Both the position numbers and the translations under genes were made by a program. This document shows, in pieces, positions 26,445 through 35,691 of a DNA stretch of 64,000 nucleotides. The DNA comes from Syntrophales bacterium (GTDB lineage: Bacteria; Desulfobacterota; Syntrophia; Syntrophales; UBA8958), in contig JAOACW010000004.1 of assembly GCA_026417625.1 (NCBI GenBank), forward strand, positions 1 to 64,000, read 5' to 3'. Numbering within the stretch: position 1 is the stretch's first letter; each line of letters begins with the position of its first letter. Below the pieces are notes generated by a model. The model searched no databases. It was given only the letters and a program-made list of their open reading frames with translations, and was not told the DNA's origin.

Positions 26445-28835
26445 GTGAACGTCTTACATATACTCACCCTGACTTGTATCTCTTCTATAACCATCGCTTA
26501 CCAGATTGTTCTGATGCAATTTCTATCTACCACCCAATGGTACCATTTTGCTTACATGGTGATCTCTATTGCCCTCCTCGGGTTTGGTGCATCAGGAACA
26601 GTGCTATGCTTCACTGGGGAAAGGTGGTGTAAAAGATTTGAATGGTTTTTCCCCTCTCTAACAATCACTATGGGCGCAACGATAGCGGGATGCAGTACCA
26701 TTGTCCAGCATCCTTTACTGCGTTTCGATTCCTACATGATCTTTCTGGGAGCTATCCCATTTTTCAAATTACTTCTGACGTACGTGACCTTTACAGTACC
26801 CTTTCTACTCGCCGGCACTGCAATTGGCCTGACCTTTATCAAATACAGAAACCACATAGGTCTCGTTTATTTCTGGAATCTAATAGGAGCCGCCACAGGC
26901 GGAGTAATCTCTTTACTGCTTCTAAACTCCCTTCATCTATCATACATCACAGGAGTTTTAGGTCTTTTTACCATTGTATGTGGATCTATCTCTCTCCCCC
27001 ACAAACGGAATGCTTTTACCATCCTTTTAATTTTCCTCACTACTATATACATAGTTTACGAGATCAAAAACCCCAAAAAGCTCATACCTTCTGAATACAA
27101 AGACATAAGCAGAGTGCTTCTCTATCCTTCAGCAAAAATCGAAAAAGAAGTATTCAGTTCATACGGCTTACTCCAAATAGTGAGTTCTCCCATTGTACGT
27201 TTCGCACCCGGTCTCAGCTTGGTGTACACAGGCAATGTGCCCAACGTACGTTCAGTTTTCATCAATGGAGATTATGTGGGACCCATTCCTTCGGGTACAG
27301 CGAGTGAGATAATTAACATCTTGGATCATACCACTCAATGTTTGCCATACCACATAGGTCCGCGTAAAAAGATCCTCATTCTCGGCGCCTCAACTGGCGT
27401 TCACGCATTTCACGCAATTGCCAAAAACCCTCATAAGGTGACAATCGTCGAAATGAACCCGATACTTGTCAATTTGATTAGGGAAGAGCTGTCCCACCAT
27501 GAACTGCCAAAAAATGACTGGAGTAAAATAGATCTTATTAATGACGATCCCCGTGGGTGGCTCCAAAAAACAAAAGAAAAATTCGATACCGTTATTCTTC
27601 CTGTGTTGTACGCCTCCTTTGGTGGTACAGGAATGAACGCCCTTTCTGAACACTATCTTTTCACCATCGATGCACTAGAAGATATGTGGCAGATTTTGAC
27701 ACCAGATGGTATTATCATTATCACTTGTTTCGTTGATAACCCCCCACGTTATTCTCTTAGGTTGCTCGCGTCACTACTTCAACTTCTGGAAAACAGAGGG
27801 ATTAAAGACACCAAAAACCACATAGCAGCCGTGCAGAGTTGGAATACTATAACCTTTGTTGTTAAAAAAAGTGTCCTCACACCTAAGGAGGTGGTAAACA
27901 TAAAACGTTTCTGTAATATAATGAAATTCACGCCTCTCATCATACCGAATGAGAGACCTCAGCAATCGCTCATCCATCATGGGTCGAGCGAGGAATTATT
28001 GCCCTCTGCCATTGATCAATTGCTCTCTCCGGGAAGGGAAACATTTATCAAAGAATACGAATTTCATATTTCTCCAGTGACGGATATGAAACCATTCTTT
28101 GCCCAATTTTTGAAATTGGAAAAAGTACCGTATCTCGCCCGTATTATAGGTAGAACGAATTTACCCTTTCTGGAAGTGGGTTACATCGTGGTATTCTTAA
28201 CACTACTGCAAATCCTTCCCCTAGCCTTTACTTTAATAGTACCTGCTTTACTCCAAAAAAACAAAGACCCCAAAATCGGAAAAAAAAGGGTATTCTTCTA
28301 CTTCGGAGGAATTGGAATGGGGTTCATGTGCGCAGAAATAGCACTGATAAACCTTTACAATCTCTACTTTGGATTTCCCATAAAGACCGCTGCTTATGTT
28401 ATTGCCTTTGTCCTTCTTGCCTCAGGATTGGGAAGTTATTTCACGACGAAGATAAACAGCTTTAAAGAAAAAATAGAAGAAATACACCTTGTTTTAATAC
28501 CACCACTCATGATTCTCTACGCAATATTGTTGTATCCCGCAATAAAACACACAATGGGATATCCATTTATTGTAAAAAAGATTCTATTCATTATATTTAC
28601 CTTTCCCCCTGCATTCTTGATGGGAATGCCATTTCCTTTGGGGGTGAGATCAATCACACATAAGAACAGCCATCTTTTCGCATGGGCTTGGGGGGTAAAC
28701 GGCTGTTTTTCCGTCCTTGGATCGGTAGTTTCAATGATAATATCCGTGGAATGGGGCTTTTCATCACTCCTCTTCTTTGCTTCTTTTGCATACACAATAT
28801 CTTTTTTAACATTTCCGGGAAGAAGTAGCCCCTAA
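26445..28835 (+). CDS. Membrane-embedded spermidine-synthase-like protein
   Basis: 796 residues in three parts: about six transmembrane helices (1-215), a soluble Rossmann methyltransferase-like domain of the spermidine synthase fold (about 290-430: KKILILGASTGVHAFHAIAK, VTIVEMNPILVNLIREEL, KFDTVILPVL), then about six more helices from residue 575. Proteins of this design are widespread and mostly uncharacterised; polyamine synthesis is not proven for them. It starts with GTG 21 bases after pcm. Confidence 0.75.
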   Translation: MNVLHILTLTCISSITIAYQIVLMQFLSTTQWYHFAYMVISIALLGFGASGTVLCFTGERWCKRFEWFFPSLTITMGATIAGCSTIVQHPLLRFDSYMIFLGAIPFFKLLLTYVTFTVPFLLAGTAIGLTFIKYRNHIGLVYFWNLIGAATGGVISLLLLNSLHLSYITGVLGLFTIVCGSISLPHKRNAFTILLIFLTTIYIVYEIKNPKKLIPSEYKDISRVLLYPSAKIEKEVFSSYGLLQIVSSPIVRFAPGLSLVYTGNVPNVRSVFINGDYVGPIPSGTASEIINILDHTTQCLPYHIGPRKKILILGASTGVHAFHAIAKNPHKVTIVEMNPILVNLIREELSHHELPKNDWSKIDLINDDPRGWLQKTKEKFDTVILPVLYASFGGTGMNALSEHYLFTIDALEDMWQILTPDGIIIITCFVDNPPRYSLRLLASLLQLLENRGIKDTKNHIAAVQSWNTITFVVKKSVLTPKEVVNIKRFCNIMKFTPLIIPNERPQQSLIHHGSSEELLPSAIDQLLSPGRETFIKEYEFHISPVTDMKPFFAQFLKLEKVPYLARIIGRTNLPFLEVGYIVVFLTLLQILPLAFTLIVPALLQKNKDPKIGKKRVFFYFGGIGMGFMCAEIALINLYNLYFGFPIKTAAYVIAFVLLASGLGSYFTTKINSFKEKIEEIHLVLIPPLMILYAILLYPAIKHTMGYPFIVKKILFIIFTFPPAFLMGMPFPLGVRSITHKNSHLFAWAWGVNGCFSVLGSVVSMIISVEWGFSSLLFFASFAYTISFLTFPGRSSP

Positions 28836-28858
28836 AATACCGGTTGAACGTAAAGAAC

Positions 28859-29680
28859 TCAACAATCGGCTTGAATTAAGGTTCTCCATGTTCGCTTCTC
28901 AAGAAAACTGCCTGCTACCTCGTTTTCCATCTCCAAGAAAAGTTGCCAGGGAACAGCCATTGTAAAAACATCCGGTTCCAGTAAGTTTTTCATATGCAAA
29001 CGAGCCGATATGTCTGTGAGACCGAGAACCGCCCGTGGATATTCTGAACGACACTCCTTATAAGCAAATATACCTATTGTCTGACAGGCCGCAGCGTAAG
29101 GCACAACAACATTATTAACCCCCTTTCGACCATAGTTAGCCATTATAACAAGGGCACAAAGCTGATGGGGATTAACCAGAAAAACCACGACTTCAGGTTT
29201 CACGACCTCAGGATCTACACTGCTCAGGGGTGAAAAAACCACGTATCGGGTAGGCACCTCAAAGATAGGTAGTTCCTTTACGAACCCCTCAACAAGCGCA
29301 GGAGACTTTACGTAACCCTCGCCCTGCAGAAAATCTTCCAAAAATTCCTCCCTTGCATGGGGTGCCAAATCCTCCGCGATTCGCCTACCCTCCTCCCTTC
29401 CAGCATTTCCAATGGATAAAAAATAATAAAATCCCTCTAAACCTCCCGGAAATGAGAGGTACTGGTTTCCAAACCCAAGCCCAACACCGCCCCCCCAGCA
29501 TCCATATGTTTCTCTGGAAAAAACCGCTGGTGTACCTTTAGCAGCAGCAGAAAGCATCCACATTACACATCCCCATCTGCCCGGTCGAAATTCCTTAGCA
29601 CCTTCTGGTTTCACATCCGTCCATAAGATAGCCACAGGCTGGTATTTCAAATTTAGGCCTACTGCAAGCTTACTCCTCAT
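28859..29680 (-). CDS. DUF169 family protein
   Basis: 273 residues with the DUF169 pattern: opening LNLKYQPVAILW, a Cys-rich/Gly-rich centre (GCVMWMLSAAAKG, TYGCWGGGVGLGFG), VVFLVNPHQLCALVIM, VVPYAAACQTIGIFAY and LGLTDISARLHM. The family is common in anaerobes and methanogens, and its function is not established. There is no signal peptide. It stands alone, divergent from the BepA-like gene. Confidence 0.8.
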   Translation of the reverse strand: MRSKLAVGLNLKYQPVAILWTDVKPEGAKEFRPGRWGCVMWMLSAAAKGTPAVFSRETYGCWGGGVGLGFGNQYLSFPGGLEGFYYFLSIGNAGREEGRRIAEDLAPHAREEFLEDFLQGEGYVKSPALVEGFVKELPIFEVPTRYVVFSPLSSVDPEVVKPEVVVFLVNPHQLCALVIMANYGRKGVNNVVVPYAAACQTIGIFAYKECRSEYPRAVLGLTDISARLHMKNLLEPDVFTMAVPWQLFLEMENEVAGSFLEKRTWRTLIQADC

Positions 29681-29720
29681 ATTTACCTCCTACGATCGAT
29701 AAGTGCCTGACCATCAAATC

Positions 29721-29749
29721 TTGAATGTTATTCTAAAAAGAGATATAAG
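29721..29749 (+). promoter_or_regulatory. Promoter of the M48 protease gene, possibly leaderless
   Basis: TTGAAT (29721-29726), 17-base spacer, TATAAG (29744-29749), then only six bases before the ATG at 29756. The expected start of transcription falls on or next to the A of the ATG, and no Shine-Dalgarno sequence is visible. Confidence 0.55.
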
Positions 29750-29755
29750 CCAGAT

Positions 29756-31159
29756 ATGAATTTATCGAATAAATCAAAAAAGATACTACTCTCCTTACTT
29801 TTTTTTCTGGTATTAACATTTCCGACCCGCGCATACCCCGATTTCACCATAGAAGATGAAAGAAGAATTGGCAAGGAAATATATGAGAAACTCTCTCGAG
29901 AGGGTTTATTACTCAAAGATGAAAGGGTCAATCAGTACATTACTTCAGTAGGTAACAAAGTACTCACAGGGGCCGACAGAGTTTTATTTGACTTCAAGTT
30001 CTTGATTGTCCAGAGTTCAGCCATAAACGCCTTTGCAACACCTGGGGGTTATGTTTACGTAAATGCCGGCCTTATCAACCTCTGTGAAACAGAGAGTGAG
30101 CTCGCCAGTGTGCTTGCTCATGAGATCGCTCACGTGAACAGTCGTCATATCGCCGACATTGTTAGCAAAACACGCAAAATAAGTATGGCCGCACTGGCAG
30201 GTATACTCACCGGGGTTCTTCTCGGTGGTGGAGGAGACCTTTCAGCTGCAATTACAGGTTTCTCTTATGCCACAGCTGCTACTATGTACCTCCGTTATAG
30301 TAGAGAACATGAAGAAGAGGCAGATCGCTTGGGCATGTCTTACCTCGTAAACGCAGGATACAATCCAGGGGGGATGCTTTCCCTTCTTAGATCCATGAGG
30401 AAGTACGAGTATTACTCAAACACTGTTCCATCCTACTTCCTTACCCATCCCGGTACAGACGAACGAATCCGCTACTTGGACTCCCTACTTCAGACATCTT
30501 ACACCGGAAATGGAAAAACAAATCTCGTTGGAAATTTTAAGAGGATCCAAACGCTGTTGCTACTCTCAACTTGCGACTGGGAAGGGATAAGAAGAAGATT
30601 CACTGAAAACCTAAAAAAAGACCATAAAAGCGTTGATGATCTTTTCGGCCTTGCAGTTACAGAGCAAAACGTAGGACACTTTGAAGAATCCATCAACCTT
30701 TTCAAACAGGCCCTGTCATTAGCACCGCAGGATGTGGACATCCTGCGAAGTCTGGGGATTGTGTACCACAGAACAGGAAAAATAGACGATGCCATACATT
30801 ACCTTAAAGAATCCCTGAAGTACGACGACAGGGATCCCAAAACCATTGTTTACCTCGGTCTATCATACGAAGCGAAAGGTGATCTCAATCAAGCCGTAGA
30901 AACTTTGAACATTCTGCGGGAGAATCATACAATTCAAGAGGCCGATCTATACTACCAGATGGCCGGCCTTTACGGAAGAGCAGGGAAAAAATATCAATCT
31001 CATTACTACTTTGCACAGTACTTCAAAAAAAAGAAACGCTTGGAAAGCGCCCTTTTCCACCTAGGAGAAGCATTGAAATACTGCACCGACGATTCAAAGA
31101 TAGAGCAGTTAAAAAAAGAAATGGAAAACTTAAAACAAGAAAACGTAAGAACCAAATGA
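29756..31159 (+). CDS. M48 metalloprotease with TPR domain (BepA-like)
   Basis: Periplasmic zinc protease/chaperone of the BepA (YfgC) type, which in E. coli assists LptD and other outer-membrane protein assembly. An N-terminal signal segment (ILLSLLFFLVLTFPTRA), the zinc site VLAHEIAHVNSRH near residue 122, and the third ligand region HEEEADRLGMSYLVNAGYNP are visible, followed by about four TPR units from residue 290 on (AVTEQNVGHFEESINLFKQA and later). 467 residues is typical. Confidence 0.9.
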   Translation: MNLSNKSKKILLSLLFFLVLTFPTRAYPDFTIEDERRIGKEIYEKLSREGLLLKDERVNQYITSVGNKVLTGADRVLFDFKFLIVQSSAINAFATPGGYVYVNAGLINLCETESELASVLAHEIAHVNSRHIADIVSKTRKISMAALAGILTGVLLGGGGDLSAAITGFSYATAATMYLRYSREHEEEADRLGMSYLVNAGYNPGGMLSLLRSMRKYEYYSNTVPSYFLTHPGTDERIRYLDSLLQTSYTGNGKTNLVGNFKRIQTLLLLSTCDWEGIRRRFTENLKKDHKSVDDLFGLAVTEQNVGHFEESINLFKQALSLAPQDVDILRSLGIVYHRTGKIDDAIHYLKESLKYDDRDPKTIVYLGLSYEAKGDLNQAVETLNILRENHTIQEADLYYQMAGLYGRAGKKYQSHYYFAQYFKKKKRLESALFHLGEALKYCTDDSKIEQLKKEMENLKQENVRTK

Positions 31160-31168
31160 AGGAAATTT

Positions 31169-32770
31169 CTATATATCCACCTGGTCTGGTGATAGTTCCC
31201 TCTTTGCGTATTCTAGAGGTATGTTACCTTCGATAAAGATCTTAAGTAAATCCCCATCGATGTGACCACTCGCCGCCATGTCCTCCATGATGCGAAGCGC
31301 CTCCTTAACCGTTTTACCCTTCTTGTATGGACGATCACTAGCTGTTAACGCTTCAAAGATATCTGCAATGGCAATGATCCGCGCCTGCAAGGGTATTTCC
31401 TTGCCTTTTAGACCCAGGGGATAACCTTTACCATCCAACCTTTCATGGTGTGCCGACGCGTAAAGAGGAATTCCCCTCAATTTGCGCGGGAAAGGAAGAC
31501 TGCTCAACATCTTGTAAGTCATCAATGCATGGTTGTTTACTATCTTTCTCTCACCTTCACTTAAAGTACCTTGTCTTGTAGCAAGTTTCTCCTCTTCCCG
31601 CTCAGAGATTACTTTCTCTTCTCTTCCCCGCAAAAAACTGAAAAAACTATAGTTTAAACCCATCTTGCTCAATCTCTCCAGATGAATATCCTCAAGACGG
31701 CAATCCCCCCTGTTCACCTTTTCGAGAAAAGCCAAATTCTCCTTAATCTCATTTAGATATTTTTCAACTTCGCTCTTAACCTGTTGCAGATACTCACCTC
31801 CAGATCCACTACGTAAAAACCTTCTCGTAAGTGACAATTCGAATTCACGTAACATCACTTCGAATCTCAGTCTTATAAGTTCTATCCGATCAAACACCGT
31901 CTCTAGTTTACTCCTCTTATCGAGCACATGCTCCGGAGTGGTTATTTTACCCACATCATGAAGCCACGCCGCCATACGCAGTTCCTCTAACTCCGTCTCA
32001 GATAAAAAACTGGGTAATCCAAAATCTTTCTTGCGCTCATTCACCTGTTTAGCAAGCGCAACTGACAGTTCTGCCACCCTCCTTATGTGACCACTCGTGT
32101 AAGGAGATTTTTCATCAATAGCGGTACCAATTGTCTTTATAAATGCATCCAGGAGGGTTTCCAGTTCTCTGATCAATCTTTTTTGTGATAAGGCTACGGC
32201 TGCCTGCGAAGCTAAAGACTCGGCCAACATCTCGCTTTCACGACTAAAAGTGGTTACCTCTCCCGTCTCTCTATCCATGGCATTTATGAGTTGCAAAACG
32301 CCGGTGATTACACCTTCATGGTCCCTCATAGGTACTACCAACATAGATTTCGATCGGTAACCTGTTCGACTGTCGAAATCCCGTGTACCCTCGAAATTAA
32401 AACCTTCAGCATAATAAACATCCGAAATATTCAACACTTCGCCAGTAAGAGCTGCATAGGCTGAAACATTGGAATAGTTATTCGAACCATTAGGTAGAAT
32501 AAGAGGAATGGGTTCCCAGGATATAGGTCCGGCAACTCCTCCCATTCTAATACCAAGAGACTCATTCTGTACCACAACAAAATGTAGAACATTGTCAGTT
32601 TCAGAAACCAAATACAGTGTCCCTCCATCTGCGTTGGTCAGTATTCTGGCCTCGTCTATTATCATTTCAAAAAGACGATTCAAATTCTTTTCCGCAGAGA
32701 GCGCAACCCCCACCTTTGTTAAACGCGCTATACATTCACGCATAAACTCCATATCTACCCGAGAAGCCAT
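31169..32770 (-). CDS. GAF/HD-GYP signalling protein with an inserted segment
   Basis: 533 residues. An N-terminal GAF domain (about 20-200) is followed by an HD-GYP phosphodiesterase domain that usually hydrolyses cyclic di-GMP: SGHIRRVAELSVALA, WLHDVGKITTPEHVLDK, HHERLDGKGYPLGLKGK and IADIFEALTASDRPYKKGK. Between the HD motif and the next conserved His (NNHA) lie about 143 residues where ~33 are usual, so ~110 residues, helical and charged, are inserted inside the catalytic domain. The ATG at 32770, four bases after AGAGGTGATT, is preferred to the GTG two codons upstream. Nine bases from nrdG. Confidence 0.88.
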   Translation of the reverse strand: MASRVDMEFMRECIARLTKVGVALSAEKNLNRLFEMIIDEARILTNADGGTLYLVSETDNVLHFVVVQNESLGIRMGGVAGPISWEPIPLILPNGSNNYSNVSAYAALTGEVLNISDVYYAEGFNFEGTRDFDSRTGYRSKSMLVVPMRDHEGVITGVLQLINAMDRETGEVTTFSRESEMLAESLASQAAVALSQKRLIRELETLLDAFIKTIGTAIDEKSPYTSGHIRRVAELSVALAKQVNERKKDFGLPSFLSETELEELRMAAWLHDVGKITTPEHVLDKRSKLETVFDRIELIRLRFEVMLREFELSLTRRFLRSGSGGEYLQQVKSEVEKYLNEIKENLAFLEKVNRGDCRLEDIHLERLSKMGLNYSFFSFLRGREEKVISEREEEKLATRQGTLSEGERKIVNNHALMTYKMLSSLPFPRKLRGIPLYASAHHERLDGKGYPLGLKGKEIPLQARIIAIADIFEALTASDRPYKKGKTVKEALRIMEDMAASGHIDGDLLKIFIEGNIPLEYAKRELSPDQVDI

Positions 32771-32779
32771 AATCACCTC

Positions 32780-33469
32780 TTATCTGATAATCACCTGCTC
32801 CACATAACGTTCCATGTAATCCCTAATTTCCTGCAATTCTTCAACCGGGTAAGGTGGTTTCTCTACATACGAAGAGTCTACATGCTTGGAAGGTTGAAAC
32901 CGTTGCAGGACTAACCTTTTTGCCCCTTTTATTTCCCTGGCAATCGCCTTAACATCCTCAAAAATCACAAGATCAGGAACAAGGGTAATACGGAACTCAT
33001 ACAACCCATTCCACCCCATCAGTAATTTTGCACTTTCCACAATTAACTTAGGGTCTATGTTGGAAGCAGTAACCGTTCTATATCTATCAAAGGAGGATTT
33101 TATATCCATAGCGACGTAGTCAACTAAACCTCTTTCTAGAAGCTTGCGCATTACATCAGGTCGCGATCCATTAGTGTCCACCTTCACAAGATAACCTTTC
33201 CCACGTATCCTTTTAAGAAAGGACTGTAAATTTCTCTGAATCGTTGGTTCACCACCTGTTATCACTACACCCTCGAGCTTGCCCCGGCGACGCTCGAGAA
33301 ACGAAAGAACACTAACTTCGTCGATAGGGGTTTCAAAATACTCACTCAACACAAGCTCCGGATTGTGACAATAGGGACAACGGAAATTGCAGCCCTGTGT
33401 AAAAATCACTGCAGAAATCACATCAGGATAGTCTATTAGGGACACCCTCTTAAGCGCGCCGATCTTCAT
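32780..33469 (-). CDS. nrdG: Anaerobic ribonucleotide reductase activating protein
   Basis: Radical SAM activase that installs the glycyl radical on NrdD. The Fe-S motif is CNFRCPYCHNPEL near residue 29, with GVVITGGEPTIQ for SAM binding and the opening KRVSLIDYPD typical of the NrdG2 subgroup. 229 residues. It is directly downstream of nrdD (14 bases) and shares its promoter. Confidence 0.93.
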   Translation of the reverse strand: MKIGALKRVSLIDYPDVISAVIFTQGCNFRCPYCHNPELVLSEYFETPIDEVSVLSFLERRRGKLEGVVITGGEPTIQRNLQSFLKRIRGKGYLVKVDTNGSRPDVMRKLLERGLVDYVAMDIKSSFDRYRTVTASNIDPKLIVESAKLLMGWNGLYEFRITLVPDLVIFEDVKAIAREIKGAKRLVLQRFQPSKHVDSSYVEKPPYPVEELQEIRDYMERYVEQVIIR

Positions 33470-33483
33470 AACTGACTACACGA

Positions 33484-35574
33484 TCAGAATTGAAATGTCC
33501 GCCGAATCGAAAATTCAGCCTGTTTTCCTTTGTTCCACTGTTTCACAGGTCTCAAGTACCCTACCACACGGGAATACACCTCACACTCCTCACCACATCT
33601 GGGACAATTTCTCGCTTCTCCCTTGATGTAACCATGATTGGGACAGACACTGAACGTTGGCGTGAAGGTAAAGTATGGAATACGGTAAGTTGTACAAATC
33701 TTCCTTATAAGTTTTCTAACAGCCCCTGGTTCATCGATCCGTTCACCAGCAAATATATGAAAAACAGTTCCACCTGTATATTTAACCTGGATGCTCTCCT
33801 GTAAATCGAGGGCCTCAAAAATATCATCTGTGTAGTTAACAGGAAGTTGTGTGGAATTTGTATAGAACGGTTCAGCGCCTAACTTCTGAAAAGCTTCCTC
33901 ATTCGCACATATAATTTCAGGATACTTCTGTTTATCTATTTTGGCGAGGCGATAAGAAGTCCCTTCCGCAGGTGTCGCTTCTAAATTGTAACTATTGCCC
34001 GTCTCTTTCTGAAACTGCAGAAGCTGATCCCTCATAAAATCAAGCACCTTCTCGGCAAAACGAATTCCTTCTGGAGAAGCTATATTTTTTCCGAAAAGGT
34101 TAAGACACGCTTCATTCATCCCTACCAGACCAATCGTGGAAAAATGATTCTTCCAATACGCGCCGAACCGGTCCTTAATACTCCGGAGATAATACTTCGT
34201 ATACGGGTAAAGATTACCTTCAGTGAATTTTTCTAACACCTTTCTCTTTGTCTCCAGACTTTCCTTAGCGAGGCGCATAAGCTTTTCCAAACGCTCAAAA
34301 AACTCCTTTTCCGTTCTCGAAAGGTACCCAATTCGAGGCATATTAAGTGTTACCACACCAATGGAACCTGTGAGAGGATGAGAACCGAAAAGACCACCAC
34401 CCCGTTTCTCCAGTTCTCTATTGTCAATGCGCAGCCGACAGCACATACTGCGCGCATCTTCGGGTTTCATGTCCGAATTTATGAAATTCGAAAAGTAGGA
34501 AACCCCATATTTTGCTGTCATCTCCCATAATCCCTGAAGGTTAGGATCCGACCAATTAAAGTCTTTTGTTATGTTATAGGTGGGGATTGGAAACGTAAAA
34601 ACTCTCCCCTTCGCGTCCCCTTCAACCATAACCTCCAAAAAAGCCCTGTTGAACATATTCATCTCTTCCTGAAATTCGACGTAAGTCTCCTTCTGAAGTT
34701 CTCCTCCAATTATGACAGGCTGATTGGCATAATACTCAGGAACGGTAACATCGAGGGTAACATTGGTGAAGGGTGTCTGGAAACCCACCCGAGTGGGTAC
34801 GTTTATATTGAAGATAAACTCCTGCAAAGCCTGTTTGACTTCGCGATAGCTCAAACCATCATAGCGTATAAATGGAGCAAGTAGGGTGTCAAAGTTAGAA
34901 AACGCCTGAGCCCCTGCAGCTTCACCCTGGAGGGTATAAAAGAAATTTACCACCTGACCCAAAGCACTCCTTAGGTGGCGTGCTGGTCTGCTTTCCACCT
35001 TACCTGAAACCCCACGAAAACCCTGAACCAGCAAATCATAAAGATCCCATCCTACACAGTAAACCGATAGTAAACTGAGATCGTGGATGTGAAAGTCTCC
35101 CTCGACATGGGCTTTTCTAATTTCCGGTGAGTACACCTCGTTCAACCAGTAAACCTTACTGACTTCCGAGGAAATGTAATTGTTTAAACCCTGAAGGGAA
35201 TAATCCATATTACTGTTTTCGTTAACTTTCCAATCAATCTTCTTCAGATATTGATCTACAAGGTCGACCTCCATCTTATTGGCAATCTCCCTTAACCTCG
35301 CGTGCTGGTCCCGGTATATAATGTACGCTTTAGCGGTCCTCCTATAAGGCGAAGATAAAAGCACCTCCTCTACTATATCTTGAACATCCTCAACGCCCAT
35401 CACCTGATCACCATACAACTTCTCCGCAAGATTAAGCACCCTTATCGTAAGACGTCTGGCTGTTTTTTCATCAAATTCCCCCGTTGCCGCCCCCGCCTTA
35501 GCAATAGCATTTGTTATTTTCTGGGCGTCAAACTCTACAAGCCTTCCGTCTCTTTTACGGATCTTACTATTCAT
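33484..35574 (-). CDS. nrdD: Anaerobic ribonucleoside-triphosphate reductase (class III)
   Basis: Makes dNTPs under anaerobic conditions. An N-terminal ATP-cone (KIRKRDGRLVEFDAQKITNA) gives allosteric control, followed by the glycyl-radical barrel. Near the C-terminus are a zinc site (CPNHG and CPRCGEEC) and the glycyl-radical loop SRVVGYLRP. The open frame extends to 35652, but it then runs through both NrdR boxes; the ATG at 35574, with AAAGGGAAG before it, is the likely start (696 residues). Confidence 0.95.
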   Translation of the reverse strand: MNSKIRKRDGRLVEFDAQKITNAIAKAGAATGEFDEKTARRLTIRVLNLAEKLYGDQVMGVEDVQDIVEEVLLSSPYRRTAKAYIIYRDQHARLREIANKMEVDLVDQYLKKIDWKVNENSNMDYSLQGLNNYISSEVSKVYWLNEVYSPEIRKAHVEGDFHIHDLSLLSVYCVGWDLYDLLVQGFRGVSGKVESRPARHLRSALGQVVNFFYTLQGEAAGAQAFSNFDTLLAPFIRYDGLSYREVKQALQEFIFNINVPTRVGFQTPFTNVTLDVTVPEYYANQPVIIGGELQKETYVEFQEEMNMFNRAFLEVMVEGDAKGRVFTFPIPTYNITKDFNWSDPNLQGLWEMTAKYGVSYFSNFINSDMKPEDARSMCCRLRIDNRELEKRGGGLFGSHPLTGSIGVVTLNMPRIGYLSRTEKEFFERLEKLMRLAKESLETKRKVLEKFTEGNLYPYTKYYLRSIKDRFGAYWKNHFSTIGLVGMNEACLNLFGKNIASPEGIRFAEKVLDFMRDQLLQFQKETGNSYNLEATPAEGTSYRLAKIDKQKYPEIICANEEAFQKLGAEPFYTNSTQLPVNYTDDIFEALDLQESIQVKYTGGTVFHIFAGERIDEPGAVRKLIRKICTTYRIPYFTFTPTFSVCPNHGYIKGEARNCPRCGEECEVYSRVVGYLRPVKQWNKGKQAEFSIRRTFQF

Positions 35575-35600
35575 TGCTAACTTCCCTTTCTGACCTTCAT

Positions 35601-35646
35601 CCCAATATATTGTAGTGTTATTTTTGTTACCACAATATATTGTTGT
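35601..35646 (-). promoter_or_regulatory. Pair of NrdR boxes controlling nrdDG
   Basis: Two copies of the core CAATATATTG (35603-35612 and 35633-35642) lie 30 bases apart centre to centre, i.e. on the same face of the helix after three turns. Each has flanks (ACA...TGT/TGTAGTG) like the NrdR consensus acaCwATATATwGtgt. NrdR is the ATP/dATP-sensing repressor of ribonucleotide reductase genes, and paired boxes of this spacing are its known operator. Confidence 0.88.
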
Positions 35647-35691
35647 CATCAAGCTTTTATTAAAAACTGAAAGTAAGTTTCAAGATGAATG

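Noticed and set aside
35575-35652. N-terminal extension of NrdD
   Set aside because: The stretch contains both NrdR boxes, and a start with a ribosome site directly before the ATP-cone exists at 35574.
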